This document shows positions 26,901 to 37,661 of a stretch of 64,000 bases of DNA, one piece after another (the first letter of the stretch is position 1; each line of letters begins with the position of its first letter). The DNA is taken from assembly GCF_910592395.1 (NCBI RefSeq), contig NC_088325.1, positions 14,448,109 to 14,512,108 of the forward strand, given 5' to 3'. The notes under the pieces are model-generated. The model made no database searches, was not told the DNA's origin, and saw only the letters and a program-made list of their open reading frames with translations. The stretch is from Lineus longissimus (taxonomy: Eukaryota > Nemertea > Pilidiophora > Heteronemertea > Lineidae). A program made the position numbers and the translations under genes.

Positions 26901-29900
26901 ATTTTGAACCGACTGGACATTGACAGCGTTCGTTACCACCACCAGTTGCTACCTTCTTCTCGATGAAGTCAGGACACAGACAGGTGCGGGAATTCCCATG
27001 CGCGCCAGCATCGGGGCGCCCAATACACAAATGGGAACAACCACGCTGGGAGTTGGTGCACTTGTTTGAGCCGCCTTGTTTGGCGTGATGGACGTACTTG
27101 AGGTCCATGATGCCACTCAACGCAGACTTGACGACATGGAATTCATGGCCTGTGTACTTGTTGGCAGCAAGGATGGCTTGTTTTGACCAGTCAGTCCAGA
27201 AGACTTCGTCCTGGCGAAGAGAGAGAGAGAGAGAAACATAATGGGTGATATGAATAAAGACTAGCAAATGCTTTTATCTTAAACTCCATGTGCATTTACA
27301 CTAGGCCTTTCTGTACAAAACTGAAGTAAAAACGTTTACTAGACTTTATTCATATCACCAAATGTTTGCCAGTTGGCTCGACCTTTTTGGAAATTGAAAT
27401 CAAGATTTACAACTACAAAGCAAATGCCAAGTGACGTACCTTGAAGATTGTAATACCATATGGATGAGGGATATTATAACCGGACACAAGAACTTTCATG
27501 TCCGTTCCATTTAGCGTTGCAGAAACGAGTCGGTCCTTCATTGCATCCACCCAATAGATCCTCTCTGTTTGGATGTCGATGGTGATGCCATTCGGCCAAT
27601 AGACTTTATCCTTTCCGGTGACGATGGGTTGGATGAATTGTCCATCCAGCCAGGATTTCATGATGCGGGGGTAGGTGCTTGACCAGTCCGTCCAGAAGAG
27701 ATAACTGTAAGGAAAACAAAATCGAATATGACAGGGGGATGTGAACTCAAAGAACACTCAAGTCTACTAAATGATAATCAACCTGATTGTGACATAACCA
27801 GGATCTTGGGTCAAATCGCCTTCAAGATATTTTGGACCAAACGGAAGAAACAACAAAAACATAAAAGATTCCACAAATCCTTACCCATGCATCGGATCGA
27901 CTGCAATTCCACGTGGCTTGTCCAACGGCCACGTTGTATTCCCAGCAGGATTTTGGATCAAAGTACGCCGGAAAGTCCCATCAGCCCTTGCAACGCTGAT
28001 CGTCTTCCGCATAGCGTCGACCCAGTAGATGTTCCTTGACATCCAATCAAACGCGAGGCCTTCGACTGCTTGCATGCGGCCCTCGATGATCACTTGAGAG
28101 ACGCCCTCGTTGGTGGCATTAGCATTCAGGCAGAGTCGCTGGAAGAAGGACAAGTACGAAATATTATTTTCCTTTTTCACGAGATTGTACAGGCTTCCAT
28201 ACACAATTTTTTAATAAACTAAATGTGCTAATTGCATGAATAGAGGACTACCATTAAGAACAGGGTATTGTTTCCCCAGAACCTTGGTTCAACTTACATT
28301 GATAGTATCATTGTGGATATCAGCATAGTATAAGCAATCGCCTTTGAAGTCATATTCAATGGCTGCCACATTGCTCAAGCCAGATATTGGTATTGTGTTG
28401 TCAATGTTTTCAACGGGGTTGTAACTATGGATGGAAGTCCGCCGTGTGTAGAGGAGGAATTCTGGGTCCTCGGCCTCTGGGCAGGTCAGTTTGTCCGCCA
28501 TGAAACGATGTTCATCCCCTCCTTGGCAGGTATCGCCAGCAATTTTACGGTACCTGGAAGAATATTGAAAAAGACGGTGTCTTTATTGAAAACACTAGTT
28601 ACATGTATGCTCTCAAATGGATTGTTTCCAATGATGCCTGTAATGATGACGATGATGATGACGATAGCAATGATAATTTACAAGTTTACCTACCCGCGGG
28701 ATCTGTAGTAGAAGTCGGTGCAATACCTCGGTGGTTTGTGTACATCGACACCCGAGTCCGGGTCAGATATACACTGCCAGGAATAGGCGTCACGCAGTTT
28801 GAACCCGTAGTCACTGAAATGGAAAGGTCATTGATTTAGGCATGCTGAAGATAAACATGATATCAACTGGGAAATGACGAAGCTCAGAGCAAAGGAACAG
28901 GAATCGTTCAAAAATCGGAAATGTCACATGGAAGCATAGGAACAAGACCCCCCCTCTACTCACCATTCGAAATCTGGTCCCAGGCATGTGCAGTTCTGCA
29001 CCGTGACACTCCTCTCGTAATGGCGGCCGTTATAGCACTTGGCGTGCGGGATTCTTCGTTGGATAATGGTTTTCCTTCCCATTAGACAAGGCATGAATGT
29101 CTTCTGGTGAATTTCATCACTGGGGGACCACATCTTGTAATCGTTTTTCTTACAAATGTATGCTGGAAAATTAGAGGAAAGATATAGGTACACATGAGTG
29201 AAATTCTAGACAGACCCGGATCCCCCCATCCCAACACCTATTTTTGTGACACAATATCTCTTCTGACGTCCATTCTCCAATGCGTCTTGGAAAACGTCTA
29301 TAATCGTATGTTTCAGAGAGCAGCGATCGTTTCAGTTATCAAACCAATAAGATATCTTCATATCTTATTACCCCGAATCTAGCACGACCCAATACTAGGC
29401 TAAGTTTGAAGAGTTTACCCCTTTACTTGCCAGCCTAATGACTGTGAGGAGCTTGAAATATAACATCCACAAAGAGCAGGAGAGAGAACAAAGTGAGGTT
29501 CCTACTACAAAACAGGTAAAAACTTACGGAAAACACTTCTCAAGTTGATTTGGAAGATAACCCATTGATGGATGCCAGGTTTCGACCCGAACACTGAGAA
29601 GATGGTTGACACTTCCCCTGGCTCTGTCAGAAGTCCGTAGATGTACACACTTTCATTGGAGAAGACCTTTGTATTCCATGTTTCACCCTCGTTCCAAGAA
29701 TATCTGGGAACAAAAAGTCATAGCTAAGCTATTTTTCAGGGCATACAGGTATGGGTATGTCCTGTGATCATTATTAGGACAACCTATTCCCAACAGAAAT
29801 GTTTACAATTATCAGTACCGTCTGAGCTATTGGCCAGTATCCAGATCATAACTGAACTTTTTATGATTTTTAAACAATTCCTCATGTACCAACCCATTTG

Positions 29901-32900
29901 AACACAATCCGCTTACCTGATCTCCCGTGTGAGCCTGAACATCAACACAGCCACAATTAGACCTCCATGGTCGCCGAACTCGTAGATATAGTGTCCTTGA
30001 AGCACCTGAAAGGACAATCAGAGTAAGAAACACAACATCTCATCGGGGTGGACAATTTAAGGAGGAAAGTTTGAGTCTGTTTTCAGACAAATGAAGAGGG
30101 AATTGGAGGGGGACGAGGGGAACCAAGGTATCGCAGGATTGGTTGTCAAAGGTTAGTCTAAAATAATGTAGCGAAACCACATGATTGTGAGTTCAGATGG
30201 GACACAAGATACACTCACAAGATTCCAAGTGAGTCCACCGTCCGACGATAGGAAAATGTCCTCCATTCTGGTCTTGTTCATGGACTGGCCTAACATTCCT
30301 GTACCGATGACGATCCCTGGAGCAGACTCGCGGGAGAGGACCGGTGCTGCGTGGGTACCAGGGTAGAACTGGGTCAGCTTCTGGCTCAGGTGGAGGGAGC
30401 AGTTGTTATGCTGGCAACGGAAAGTCACATGCATGAAATCAATGTCAAATAAACCACATGAATCGGTTCATTACTTTTGCATTTAATATTATCATAGAGC
30501 AAAAAACTGCAGACGTTTTCCATAAGTATATAGCCACGTGAAATTGAACAAATTTGCCAACTTTCAGCGACGTGAAAGTTTACGGTTCAGAGTGGAGCGA
30601 CAGTACTTACATAAGTACAGTTTGTCGGAGTACCATTGTTGTCGTACACGGGTGCCGGGATAGGATGCCACCGCCCACCCTTGTTGAATGAGATGAGCGT
30701 ACGTTGTCTGTACGGTGAGAAGTTGCTCTGATTGAGAAGCTGGGAGGCAATGTAGATCCCTCTTAAGCCTCCCACCTTGTGGATGTCAGCGAATGAGTCA
30801 TCGGTGAACCATCTGAAGGGAAAGATAACATTCGCATTCTTTATGTGTTTGACTTTTGAGGGAAGAATGATAATTTAACTCCAAATTTCAAGTAGATTGC
30901 CCTACTGAAAATGATTTTGTCGGACAAAATCACCACATAATAGCACAGGCCAAAAAATAAAGGAAACCTCATCAAGAACTACATTACCTTAGCCACGTGT
31001 CCTTATTAACACCCTCAGGGTTGAAATACACCACCCTCTCAAGGGAGAGGATGAACTTACTCCCGTGGACCTCGGAGACGTAGAGATTCGTCAGAGTGCG
31101 GTTGTGGTTGATGCAAAGCATCACCTGATTCTCGCTGGCATCAACGACGTAGAAATCCTGAAATTATTTGAATGGCGGTCAGGATAAAGGTCATTTGAGG
31201 TAAAATGTGACATTCTTTTAACAAATTGTCTACAAATCATTTTAGCCACTATTCCTATGGCTATGATGACTGTTTCAGTCTATGATGTTTCCTACAGGCA
31301 GAGGCGATGACCCATGGCAAACTAGAGACTCAAGTCTCAAGCGATAATTATTGCTGGTCACCCTAGTAGAAACAAAAAATATCTCATTTGCGGGGCATTT
31401 AACATCACAAACCACTCAATAGTAAAAAGATGTTTTATCAGACCCACAAACCTACCTGCCGTTCAATATGACCTGGTATTTCTGCATTGAAAAACTGCCC
31501 TCTATTGTGAGACACCCAAAACTGAAGCGTGCCGTTTATTAGTTTAGAGCCAAATAGTTTCTACAGTGAGAGAAAAGGGAGAGGGAAGGTGAGTTAGCTG
31601 AAGCTGTTATCACTAGTGTGTACCATACAGTACTGAAGCAGTCACACTGTCTGCTAGTCCTCAGCATGAATACTTATTAGTTTGTTCAATTTCTACACCT
31701 GAAAGCAGAACTGAAAGGAAAGTTCAGGTTAAGATATGTCCACAAATATCTGACATGTCCGACACTGAAAAAGAAGACAATCTGAAGTGACTATTCTACA
31801 AGCACCCCGCCGAGGCCCCGGGGGAACTGTCCTGCAGCGTACTACAGGCATTATGGTTATATTGCTGAACTCCTATGATAATAGCTGTCGTTTTGATGGT
31901 ACTAACATGCTGGTGAATTCTCGTATCTTCAAGTGTCGTTTTCAGGAACGGTTCACGATCGTATGATATGTAGAGTATCAAGTCTATCCCGTATCGATAC
32001 TAAAAGTTGAAATTCATTATCAAGATAACGTATTTATACAGTCGTTACTATGGTTACTCATAATCCCTTTACAGCATTTTTTACTTATTCTTTCAAACGC
32101 TAAAGTCAGACATTATATTATTGTGTACAGTCACCACCATTACTAAAATCCTGTGAAAGAATCTTGACAGGATCACAGGAGAGAGAATATTTTGGAGAAT
32201 GTTCTAGTTCAATACTTACAACTTTCTTTGTGGCAAACATAAAATTGTCGCGGACCTCAAAGTCCTGCACGCGGTCGATGATGGTTACCGACCTGTAGGT
32301 TCCCCAGGATATATAGACTGGCTGCACATTCATATACTTCAGGACCTTGTTGCCGCTGTACGGTTCAATTCGTTCGACATACAGATCATAGGTGTCATCG
32401 TAAGGAGGGACTCCCCTGAAATGATTAAATCAGGTTGACGGGTCAGGCAGGGCTCAGATAACCCCCGAAAGGTATGCATCAAAATGTCATCAAAATTGAT
32501 GTCACATCTCTCGCAACCATGCAGTACCGGAGTGACAGTCAGCGTTGTAGTTTTGCTGGTAAACTAGTAGTCTCTGGGGACATTCTGAACCGGAGGCAAT
32601 CCATCCACGGCCAATCATTCTTGGTTGAAATTTCTTCTAACTGCGAATCATTCTCAACTCCACTCACCAGAAGAATGACTTGACATTCCGGTCTAAGATT
32701 CGCCATGACAACCCAAAATTCGTACTGACGCGCAAAATCTTATTCGGGTCGTTCTTATCATAACTGAGGATGACGCGGTGGTCTACAGGATTCAAGCTCA
32801 GCTGGTCTGGTTTGAAGGTGAGGCAGTGGCGCGAGAAACTTCGGCCCGAGTCCAGTGTTGTCAAGATGGCATTGTGTACAGTATCAGCAAAGACATACTG

Positions 32901-34810
32901 CAAGAAAGCAAACAGATTGTAACAAACTAATCTTTGGCTCTTATGTCTTGACTTATGTTCTATAATTTCATATTTTGTTTGGGCTATGATAGTCAGGTAA
33001 GGAGAATAATTGAACTGAACAAACCGCCCCAAGGAAGTTATGTATAATAAATTTGATAGAAAAATATTCATTTGTTCTTCAATACAAATTGCACAATAAA
33101 TTAAGTATTGTCCATTATGTGAGGCACGTCTCCTGATATCTGATCTCATTACGAAAATAGATCTCTTAAAAAGTTTTTTGTACAACAAATTCAGGCTGAC
33201 CCAATTCTTCGGGGCTTGTTTATGCTTGAGCGATCTTGATGAATGGAGACAGTCACAGGCTAACACGGGTGTATTGGGTCAATGCAAAGACTTATGGCAT
33301 ATGAAATCACATGACTTCATGTTATTACATACCACTCTACCGGTACATCCTTACGACAGTATGAGTGTCTTTTTGACCATAACAGAATTTGTTCACCGAA
33401 ACAGTCAATGCCTGGGTGTTATGAATAAGACTGACAAATGCTTCTATCAAAAACTCCATTTACACTATTGAGATGACACGCCATGTAAAATAAACAAAAT
33501 TCATGCTACTGCACATATAACTTGTGGAACAGTTTGCCCGAGGTGGTCGTGACCAGCTCCAGTCTTGAGCAATTCAAGACTGGACTGAAAATCCATCATT
33601 AAACAATTTAACTGACCCAGAGCTCTGTAACATCTTGAGCTCTGGGCTCAAAAGTGGCCACCAACATCTGGGCCACTTACCCGCTGCACACACACATTAC
33701 CAGTTACATTAATCTTCAATATGATGAAGGAAGTTAACTTAACGGAAGAAGAAGAAGAAGAACTTACAGCATTAATATCATCCTTGTTATGATAAAATCT
33801 CTCAATGATCATTGGTTTTGGATGCTGACCCGACAGACATGTCAGGGAAAACAAGTCCCTGAACTGACCATCCTTTCTAATGAATGTCGTGCCGTAGTCA
33901 TAGGAGATATAGAGGGAGCTGTTGGAAGTGTTGGTCTGGTGAAGATCCTTTGCCAACGCGATGATAGTGGAGCTGCCTTGCCCCACCCAGTGGACCATTA
34001 GCTGGTGGTGGCCATCCGTCAGGTTGAACTGAAATCATGACGAAAATGATGTACATCTGGTATGTTTTTACCCGACCCTAGGTGGTACAGGTGTATCTAG
34101 CAAAGGGCCTAGATAGGTTTTTACGGTCGATAACACCAGACAATACTCGAGCCACTGTCTGGCATTTTTTACCCGGTACCGAGAAGATCTATTCAGACTA
34201 TTGACGTATTGTATATAGGGCCTAGGCCTATGGTTTGTATGTTTTCACCACCCTAGGTACGGTGGTGCAGGTGTATCTGGTAAAGGGACCATTGGAGCAT
34301 AAGATATGGATCAGACTACAACATTGCAAATATCCAGACAGCAGCTGAGTTAGGCCTATAGGCCTAGATCTGTCACTGTGATCCGGATCAGATCGATCAT
34401 GAGAAGATGCCCACTTTCTGTTTCACTTCCGTCTTCGAACTCAACAGCAACAGTCACACTACAGTGTCAAGTCAAATCATCAACAACCCAGCTTCCCCAA
34501 AAAATAGACATACCCTCGTTATATTCCCACTGTGGGCCTCTGGATCGTTCGGCTGGTCAGCCGGTCCAGAAGACGGTTTCGGGGGCGGAGCTGCATCTCT
34601 CTTGTTGCGCAAGTGCACTGAATCCGCATCGGAATTCAGGCTGATAATTCTTGTACCCGTCCCGTATTTCTCATCGTCTGATTCTGTAGGGAAGTGTAGG
34701 GTGTTGGACTTCATCCCATACCGTTTGCAGGACACAAAATCACTGGACAAAGCCAGGAGAAGCAAAAATAAACACGGATATTTCATTTTCATGCTTCCTG
34801 GCAGCGCCAT
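17404..34810 (-). CDS. SORL1: Sortilin-related receptor SorLA (SORL1), complete, 37 coding exons
   Basis: A type I endosomal/Golgi sorting receptor. The exons, all in agreeing phase, are 34514-34810, 33768-34028, 32668-32897, 32220-32415, 31456-31560, 30988-31157, 30611-30812, 30219-30410, 29917-30005, 29528-29703, 28964-29162, 28694-28813, 28298-28553, 27885-28138, 27440-27704, 26745-27210, 26359-26475, 25965-26099, 25414-25683, 25140-25304, 24671-24814, 24126-24254, 23776-23904, 23164-23319, 22710-22830, 21976-22163, 21637-21749, 21263-21385, 20791-21040, 20232-20428, 19787-19997, 19318-19551, 19057-19237, 18752-18851, 18289-18547, 17734-17952 and 17404-17468. They total 6984 bases, 2327 residues (human SORL1 is 2214). 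Domain order matches SORL1, and the tail holds FANSHY and ends [13 protein letters not shown], the family's retromer and GGA motifs. The weakest boundary is the GTAAAA donor at 19317. Confidence 0.95.
18289..22830 (-). other. SORL1: SORL1 fibronectin type III array
   Basis: Eleven exons encode consecutive FN3 domains; the visible core motifs include [32 protein letters not shown] and NVTWSIY. Most domains are split by an intron, so the phases vary (0, 1 and 2) but remain consistent. Human SORL1 has six FN3 domains; the length here suits about six. Confidence 0.88.
22175..22341. mobile_element. Intronic MITE-like element, 167 bp
   Basis: The terminal inverted repeats begin TGGGCCGAATTTAC on the left and end in the complement on the right, matching over about 26 bases with one mismatch. 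The flanks share a short ATT. It lies 11 bases from the SORL1 exon at 21976-22163. Confidence 0.8.
22855..23084. repeat. Large intronic inverted repeat (foldback element), about 230 bp
   Basis: A left arm of about 100 bases (22855-22957) is repeated as its near-perfect reverse complement at 22981-23084 around a 23-base spacer. The inner 60 bases of the arms are almost identical. It sits in the SORL1 intron between the last LDLa exon and the first FN3 exon and probably derives from a foldback transposon. Confidence 0.9.
23164..26475 (-). other. SORL1: SORL1 LDLa repeat array (repeats 2-10)
   Basis: Eight exons, all starting and ending in phase 1, encode nine LDLa modules; the exon at 25414-25683 encodes two. 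Each has six cysteines and the calcium-binding CDG-x-D-C-x-DGSDE type motif, for example [13 protein letters not shown]. With the repeat in exon 16 the total is ten, one fewer than in human SORL1. These modules bind extracellular ligands. Confidence 0.92.
23451..23672. repeat. 22-bp tandem repeat, about ten copies
   Basis: A unit containing CCCCTTCGTACCTTTAAAT is repeated about ten times with one variant copy near 23565. It is in a SORL1 intron; on the transcript strand it is purine-rich and each unit contains GGTACGAAGGGG. Confidence 0.95.
26745..28138 (-). other. SORL1: SORL1 YWTD propeller, EGF-like segment and first LDLa
   Basis: Exons 14 to 16 carry YWTD-type repeats (IYWVDAM twice, [15 protein letters not shown]). 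A cysteine-rich EGF-like segment follows ([10 protein letters not shown], then CLCPDF), and then the first LDLa repeat ending in [10 protein letters not shown]. In the family this propeller handles ligand release and folding in acidic compartments. Confidence 0.92.
27244..27359. mobile_element. Small MITE-like element, 116 bp
   Basis: The terminal inverted repeats begin GGTGATATGAATAAAG and run about 33 bases with a few mismatches. Related sequence occurs near 13865-13905 and 33416-33470. It lies in a SORL1 intron. Confidence 0.7.
28298..34028 (-). other. SORL1: SORL1 VPS10 domain exons
   Basis: Exons 2 to 13 encode the ten-bladed VPS10 propeller and its cysteine-rich 10CC end. Visible Asp-box-like blade motifs include [24 protein letters not shown] and SSDGGLTW. 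The 10CC part carries [10 protein letters not shown] joined across an intron to DYGF, then [12 protein letters not shown], which are family signatures. The domain binds propeptide and cargo in the lumen. Confidence 0.93.
33532..33602 (+). pseudogene. Remnant of a LINE reverse transcriptase carboxyl end
   Basis: The plus strand reads [19 protein letters not shown] and a few more residues to a TAA. WN-x-LP followed by V-x-S-x-x-x-FK resembles the usual end of non-LTR (CR1/Jockey-like) reverse transcriptase proteins in invertebrates. No reverse transcriptase core is present upstream, so this is a 5'-truncated copy inside a SORL1 intron. Confidence 0.5.
34056..34287. repeat. Direct repeat pair in SORL1 intron 1
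   Basis: The segment ending CAGGTGTATCTAGCAAAGGG (34056-34108) recurs in diverged form at 34237-34287, ending CAGGTGTATCTGGTAAAGGG. About 180 bases separate the two starts. Confidence 0.6.
34514..34810 (-). other. SORL1: SORL1 exon 1: signal peptide and propeptide
   Basis: The start at 34810 opens a basic then hydrophobic signal peptide ([14 protein letters not shown]). Downstream lies LRNKRDAAP, a furin-type dibasic site at the position where sortilin-family propeptides are cleaved. A second in-frame Met (MK, seven residues in) could also start. The exon ends in phase 0 after NITR. Confidence 0.85.
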
Positions 34811-35482
34811 TTTGCATGGAATTATCACTGTTCCATAACAAAGATAAATAAGCGCGGTAAAAAATAGTACGACATAAGTAAAAATCAACTTGATCACTGT
34901 TTGGGTGGAAAGCTGGTTTCTAAAAAATACCCTGTATTGTTTTAAAGTGATAATTGACTTTTTATTCACTTATCAAGGCACAGTTTTGGTTGAGTAATTG
35001 AAAAAATACTTTCATATAACACTGCGCGAACCGAATCACCAATCGTTCGAGTAACAGGTGACCGAGTTACTCGGGTTCCCATTAAAGGGCCACACAATCT
35101 CCAAGCGTCGTCAATGGTATTCCTTAGTGAGGTTTCGCAACGACCCGTTTAGGCCCTACGACGACGTTTATCTATTGTGTGAGTTTACCTGAACAATAGA
35201 TAAACGTCGTCGAAGGGCCTAACCGGGCGGTTGCGAAACCTCACTATTATTGCTAAGTCTTACTCGATCTACTGACTATGTGAGATTGCAACGGGTGTAT
35301 GTAAAATTCGACATTGCGGTTCAAAGACCGGAAGATAGGGGGCCACAGGGACAACTTGTGCGCGTGATAATAAACTGAGACAATTAGAGTAATAATTGAT
35401 ATGCTTGCGTTTATTATTCTTAGTTAGGTAGATTTGGTGTCTTATATTGACATGCATGTCCTGTGTTTTCCCGCCACTTTTT
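34811..35482. other. Region upstream of SORL1; likely promoter, no gene seen
   Basis: It contains the palindromic element at 35125-35245 and AT-rich DNA. I recognise no TATA box or initiator clearly enough to place a transcription start. Confidence 0.4.
35125..35245. mobile_element. Palindromic foldback element, 121 bp
   Basis: Arms beginning AGTGAGGTTTCGCAACG are inverted around a short spacer at about 35178-35192, with a few mismatches. Nearly the whole element would fold into one hairpin. This suits a foldback MITE. Confidence 0.85.
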
Positions 35483-35740
35483 TCAATCCGACGAGTTATC
35501 GCATTTCTCCTCCTTCATTGTCTTGCACTTATTGATTTCGTCAACTCTTTTATCACGACACCTAGTATCGGCCAAGTCACAATTCTTCACCAATTTAAAG
35601 ATTGCCGGACATGAGATGTTGCAGTAGCCATATTTGAATGATTGGCGACAGAAGTCAAGGACAATGTGGCCCAGGGCCGGGGCGTGGCTGTACCATGGTT
35701 GGGATGAGTAGGGTCGCCATGACCACAAGGATGAGACCAT
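35483..35740 (-). CDS. Possible small cysteine-rich secreted protein, terminal exon
   Basis: I do not recognise the family. On the minus strand a segment preceded by a good acceptor (TTATCTTTACAG) encodes about 85 residues to a TGA. It contains seven cysteines (FCRQS, GYCNISCP, KNCDLADTRC, NKCKTMKEEKC) and a highly charged end. Regular cysteine spacing and a strong acceptor argue for coding. Against it, the in-frame Met at 35740 is not followed by a convincing signal peptide, so an upstream exon would be needed. It may instead be a chance open frame. Confidence 0.35.
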   Translation of the reverse strand: MVSSLWSWRPYSSQPWYSHAPALGHIVLDFCRQSFKYGYCNISCPAIFKLVKNCDLADTRCRDKRVDEINKCKTMKEEKCDNSSD

Positions 35741-36650
35741 TAGGCTGTAAAGATAAAACAGAATCGTATCAAATAGGCTGGGAATAAAAGACCATGCATA
35801 TATATATATAACAATCAGTTTAGCACTCAATGTTTTGACAATGCTCAGCTTCCAGGCAACGCGCGAGAGGATGTTATGGTGCCGATACGTCTCCTGGCCG
35901 ATTTTACAGTAGCCCGGCGAGGCCAAGGGAGCGTGTAGATGTGTATAGTCGACGGCCCCTGCGGGTAGGCCTAATCATGGTGGATGGGCCAACATGGGGG
36001 TGTACACTAAAACACCAGTGCCCAATGGTTTTCACAGACGTTGGTAGCAGGCATGGGGACTTTAGTTCGGTTGTAGCCCCGCAACGTTTACCAAGGTGAC
36101 TGCTGCGGCTCATCTTTTGGTGCTCGCGACATTTTGGTGTGTGTTTTGGACATTCTGATGCGAGCAAAGGATCTCATATGGCATCTTACGTTCGTTACAT
36201 TCTAGGTACCTTCTCCATGCTTCGATGCTTCTAAATACCAAGATGCTAGTCTTGTCACAACTGTCCAGTACACTCACCGGCATCTTCCGTTCCTGTAATA
36301 CTTTCTTCAAGTCTCTTGTGGTGAATAGAATTCCCGGGGCTGCCGCAAAACTATTTTGGTATGGATCTAATAAAATGTTTCTGGTTGTGGTACAAACTTG
36401 CGTATGCCTATATGCCTACATGCCTACACCACCTGTATTTATATAATTGGATGTGCTCATCTGTCACCGAATTGCGCAATGTATCAAAATACCAATTCTA
36501 ACTTGAACCAGCGTCGTATATTATGATTGAGAGCACTGACCCTTTAAAGAGGTTAAACGCGTGACGTACTTACTCGAGTTACTCGAACGACCGCGCCATG
36601 TGCACGCGTGACTCTTTATATACTATAAAATCAGCGAGTTGGATATAAGC
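35741..36650. other. Stretch between the cysteine-rich frame and the tRNA-Gly gene
   Basis: Only short frames are present and no domain is recognised. An ATATAT microsatellite occurs near 35797-35808. Near 36541-36590 the sequence TTACTCGAACGA is the inverse of TCGTTCGAGTAA near 35043, so short inverted sequences bracket 35.0-36.6 kb. Confidence 0.4.
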
Positions 36651-36721
36651 GCATTGTTGGTTCAGTGGTAGAATTCTCGCCTGCCACGCGGGAGGCCCGG
36701 GTTCGATTCCCGGACAATGCA
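36651..36721 (+). tRNA. tRNA-Gly (anticodon GCC)
   Basis: The 71 bases fold as a full cloverleaf. The acceptor GCATTGT pairs with ACAATGC, the A box is TGGTTCAGTGG, the anticodon loop is CTGCCAC with GCC, and the B box is GGTTCGATTCC. The sequence is almost identical to the animal tRNA-Gly(GCC) consensus. Acceptor and T stems are intact, so I take it as functional. Confidence 0.96.
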
Positions 36722-36726
36722 CGAAT

Positions 36727-36741
36727 CATTTTTTATTTTTT
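36727..36741 (+). terminator. RNA polymerase III T-run terminator
   Basis: Two T runs (seen as CATTTTTTATTTTTTA) begin six bases after the tRNA-Gly, the usual pol III termination signal. Confidence 0.8.
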
Positions 36742-37485
36742 ATAATCGCACCAGCCAATGTTTTTAGTACGACTCGCATCCATTTATAACAGTGTAAATA
36801 ATTGAGGTTTACCCAATTTTAGAGGTGTCGTCTGTAAACAACGCGTCTGCAAAAAAGTCTACTGATATCTATTTATCGCAGAAAACTTACAGTTTCTACT
36901 GAAACAGTGAATTATCCTTTCTATTCTTGAAGTTGCAAGTTGCAGGAAGGTTGCTAATCATCCTGTAATATAATACATGTACTAGCATTGTACCCGCGGC
37001 GCAGGCAGGTTCAAAATGGGCTATACCTTGAATAGATTGAATTGCAATGAAAATCTAATGCAATATCACTTGGCTTCTGTGAGTGGTAGAGAATTGACAG
37101 TGTCCGATTAAAAATTCCTCATTACTGCTCCGCTGAAGTAAATTTCCGAAAATAAACATAACGTTGCATCAGGATAACATATCACCTGCAAACGTGCAAA
37201 ATTTCGAGACGAAAAACTTCCCCCAAAAGGCACTTTATCGAGCCGCCTTATAGTATTATGATACAGATTGTATTGCAGGATGCTTGGCCAATTGTCTCTC
37301 AAATCAATTAAAGCGCCACGGGGTGGTAAAATATGTAACGAAACGAAGAGACCGAGGACAAGACAAAAGAGGGGGGACGTTCGTAAGAGACAACGGCACA
37401 ATATCATTCACTGACAAACTTAGTTCACTGACAACACATACGACATGCTAAACTCTAATTAGGAAAAGGTGTTCACAGCTAAAGA
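36742..37485. other. Upstream region of the EGF-repeat gene; no gene seen
   Basis: AT-rich DNA between the tRNA and the candidate first exon of the plus-strand EGF gene. A 99-codon minus-strand frame (37108-37407) has no recognisable features. Confidence 0.4.
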
Positions 37486-37661
37486 ATGGATAAAATCACA
37501 TTTACTCAGGATTGGCACAACTATCAGAGACGTTTGAGGACAGTGTTTGGATTGTGTCTTTGTTTAGGATTGTTCACGGCTTCAACGACGCGAGCAGACG
37601 ACGGATTTAGGTCTGGTTCGGCTGCTGGTCAGATTTTGAGAGGCAAGAATATACCAACAAG
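37486..37661 (+). other. Candidate signal-peptide exon of the EGF gene
   Basis: An ATG begins MDKITFTQDW, then a hydrophobic stretch (VFGLCLCLGLFTAS) that would serve as a signal peptide, and the exon ends at a good donor (AAG/GTAGGA). Orientation and position suit the EGF gene. The phase does not match the first EGF exon unless an acceptor inside that exon (39530-39535, CTGCAG) or an extra exon is used. Confidence 0.55.
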
